NCBI GenBank assembly: GCA_016185865.1
Contig: JACPMU010000027.1
Coordinates: 1-5,880, forward strand
From: Candidatus Woesearchaeota archaeon
GTDB lineage: Archaea > Nanobdellota > Nanobdellia > Woesearchaeales > GW2011-AR4
Direction: 5' to 3'
DNA length: 5,880 bases
Shown here piece by piece: positions 4,735 through 5,880 of this stretch. Both the position numbers and the translations under genes were made by a program. Position 1 is the stretch's first letter; every line of letters starts with the position of its first letter. The notes under the pieces are model-generated. The model ran no database searches, had not been told where the DNA came from, and saw nothing but the letters and a program-made list of their open reading frames with translations.

Positions 4735-5646
4735 ATGTTTATCATAGACAAGCAGAAGAATGAAGTTTACTCGCTGCCTGCAAAGGAAATAAAGGCAGAA
4801 GACGCAAACTCGCTAAGCTCTGAACTGGCGCAGAAGATACTTCATCTACTTGCAAAAGAGGCAGTGTACCCCATAGACATAGCAAAGTCGCTTAAAGTGC
4901 ATGAGCAGAAAATATACTACCATATAAGAAACCTTGAGAAAGCCGGCATTGTAAAAGTTGTAAAAAAAGAGACAAAACATGGAGCAACAGCCAATTTCTA
5001 CGCTTTGACAGAGCCTGCTTTTGTTGTCAAATTCAAAAATTTTGAAAGCACAAGCAAAATTGCCCAGATAAGAAACGAGTCAGAGTTTCTGGAGCCTTTA
5101 ATCAAAGACGGCCAATTAGATGCCTTGATTATTGTAGGCTCTCCTGATCCCCATGGTCCTGACAAGGCAAGAAGCAGGGATGGCTACTATGGAATGGACC
5201 TTGCATTATTTCTGGGCACTTTTCTTAATTATGTTCCGAAATTCAATGTAAAGCTCGACACGGAAATAAGGGATGAGGACCTGCAGAACAATCTGATTCT
5301 GATTGGGGGCCCTGTTGTCAACAAGGTTGTGGAAAAAGCAAATCCAAAACTGCCGATAAGGTTTGAAGATGGAAATATTAAATCAACAGTATCAAATGAA
5401 ACCTATCCCCAGGATGAATGCGGCCTGATTGTAAAGGCAAAAAGCCCTTTCAGCAGGGACAAATACATTCTTGTTGTTGCAGGCAAAAGGTTTTCTGGCA
5501 CAAGGGCAGCAATAATAGCGTTTTTAAAGGATTTCAAGAAAATAACAAATGGCAATATTCATAACCCAAGCATCAAGGCTAATGTTGTTGAAGGCATTGA
5601 CTTGGATTCTGACGGAATAATTGACGACATTGAGTTCAGGGAATGA
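4735..5646 (+). CDS. Winged-HTH protein fused to an S-layer-like domain with a terminal EF-hand loop
   Basis: 303 residues, in three parts. (1) Residues about 27-95 form an ArsR-like winged helix: helices at SSELAQKILHLLAKE, IDIAKSLKV and a recognition helix, HEQKIYYHIRNLEKAG (56-71), then a wing ending in ANFYALTEP. (2) Residues about 103-278 resemble the C-terminal region of archaeal S-layer proteins: ALIIVGSPD (130-138), NLILIGGPVVN (186-196), a turn PIRFEDGNI, then PFSRDKYILVVAGKRFSGTRAA (238-259). (3) DLDSDGIIDDIE (289-300) fits the EF-hand calcium-loop pattern at positions 1, 3, 5, 6, 9 and 12. No signal peptide or membrane segment is visible, so I infer a cytoplasmic DNA-binding protein that may sense something through the S-layer-like domain. 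The S-layer match is from recalled motifs, not a search. A leaderless promoter drives it, and tag follows after 1 nt. Confidence 0.82.
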   Translation: MFIIDKQKNEVYSLPAKEIKAEDANSLSSELAQKILHLLAKEAVYPIDIAKSLKVHEQKIYYHIRNLEKAGIVKVVKKETKHGATANFYALTEPAFVVKFKNFESTSKIAQIRNESEFLEPLIKDGQLDALIIVGSPDPHGPDKARSRDGYYGMDLALFLGTFLNYVPKFNVKLDTEIRDEDLQNNLILIGGPVVNKVVEKANPKLPIRFEDGNIKSTVSNETYPQDECGLIVKAKSPFSRDKYILVVAGKRFSGTRAAIIAFLKDFKKITNGNIHNPSIKANVVEGIDLDSDGIIDDIEFRE

Positions 5647-5647
5647 A

Positions 5648-5880
5648 ATGTACAGATGTTCATGGTGCGGAAGCAGCAGATTGATGACAGATTATCATGA
5701 CAAGGAATGGGGTATTCCTTTGCACAATGATAAAAAGCTGTTTGAATTTCTGATTCTTGAAGGCGCTCAGGCAGGATTGAGCTGGCAGACCATCTTAAAC
5801 AGAAGGGAAAATTACAGAAAGGCATTTGACAACTTTGATCCAAGGAAAATAGCAGGATACACTCAAAAAGACACAAGCAG
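5648..5880 (+). CDS. tag: DNA-3-methyladenine glycosylase I, N-terminal part (cut by the window edge)
   Basis: 77 complete codons are present and the frame is open at the right edge. It excises 3-methyladenine (and 3-methylguanine) from alkylated DNA, starting base-excision repair. Seen: MYRCSWCG, then YHDKEWGIP (16-24), KKLFEFLILEGAQAGLSW (29-46), RRENYRKAF and FDPRKIA. These follow the E. coli Tag N-terminus closely. E38 matches the E. coli catalytic Glu38, and C4 and H17 match the first two zinc ligands of the Tag zinc snap; the other two ligands lie outside the window. The ATG at 5648 is 1 nt after the stop of the HTH gene, with AGGGA 5 nt upstream as a possible ribosome binding site, so the two genes are probably co-transcribed. 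An ATG at 5643 overlapping that stop is in a different frame and does not give Tag. Confidence 0.93.
   Translation, partial: MYRCSWCGSSRLMTDYHDKEWGIPLHNDKKLFEFLILEGAQAGLSWQTILNRRENYRKAFDNFDPRKIAGYTQKDTS

Noticed and set aside
5559..5876. Minus-strand 105-codon open frame at the right end
   Set aside because: It runs antisense to tag and the end of the HTH gene; the plus strand encodes unmistakable Tag motifs, and the minus-strand product is Cys/Ser-rich with no recognisable domain.

Overview
The window looks like a compact, AT-rich archaeal chromosome segment. The gene content and style suggest a DPANN-type archaeon (Woesearchaeota/Pacearchaeota-like), but that placement is an inference. The archaeal signs are TATA-like boxes about 22-30 nt upstream of start codons with little or no leader, short GGTG-type ribosome binding sites where a leader exists, poly-T tracts after genes, frequent AGG/AGA and ATA codons, an archaeal/bacterial-type TrmI tRNA methyltransferase end, and a winged-HTH protein fused to an S-layer-like domain. 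Coding density is high. I saw no tRNA, rRNA, CRISPR array, transposase or phage gene.

Layout. Positions 3-907 (+) hold the 3' end of a TrmI-type tRNA m1A methyltransferase gene, followed 2 nt later by a metallo-beta-lactamase-fold hydrolase. Running back toward it on the minus strand are a GNAT acetyltransferase (854-1324), whose last 54 bp overlap the hydrolase tail to tail, a small membrane methyltransferase of the ICMT/PEMT type (1481-1921), a complete glmS (1978-3810) and an unrecognised 201-residue protein (4014-4619). At about 4620-4734 transcription diverges. The plus strand then carries a 303-residue winged-HTH/S-layer-like/EF-hand-loop protein (4735-5646) and, 1 nt after its stop, the start of tag, encoding 3-methyladenine DNA glycosylase I, cut by the window edge.

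How the genes fit together. Most are housekeeping genes: tRNA modification, amino-sugar synthesis (GlmS makes glucosamine-6-phosphate for surface glycans) and base-excision repair. The least ordinary part is the divergent block at 4014-5646. It pairs an unrecognised protein with a regulator-like protein that carries a domain resembling archaeal S-layer proteins but has no signal peptide, and the promoter region between them contains three copies of a short ACCATT word. Two gene-free gaps (1325-1480 and 3811-4013) each carry a GC-richer hairpin in an AT-rich background. They share short words in the same order, in opposite orientation, and look like members of a dispersed hairpin repeat family. 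The second lies where the glmS leader would be.
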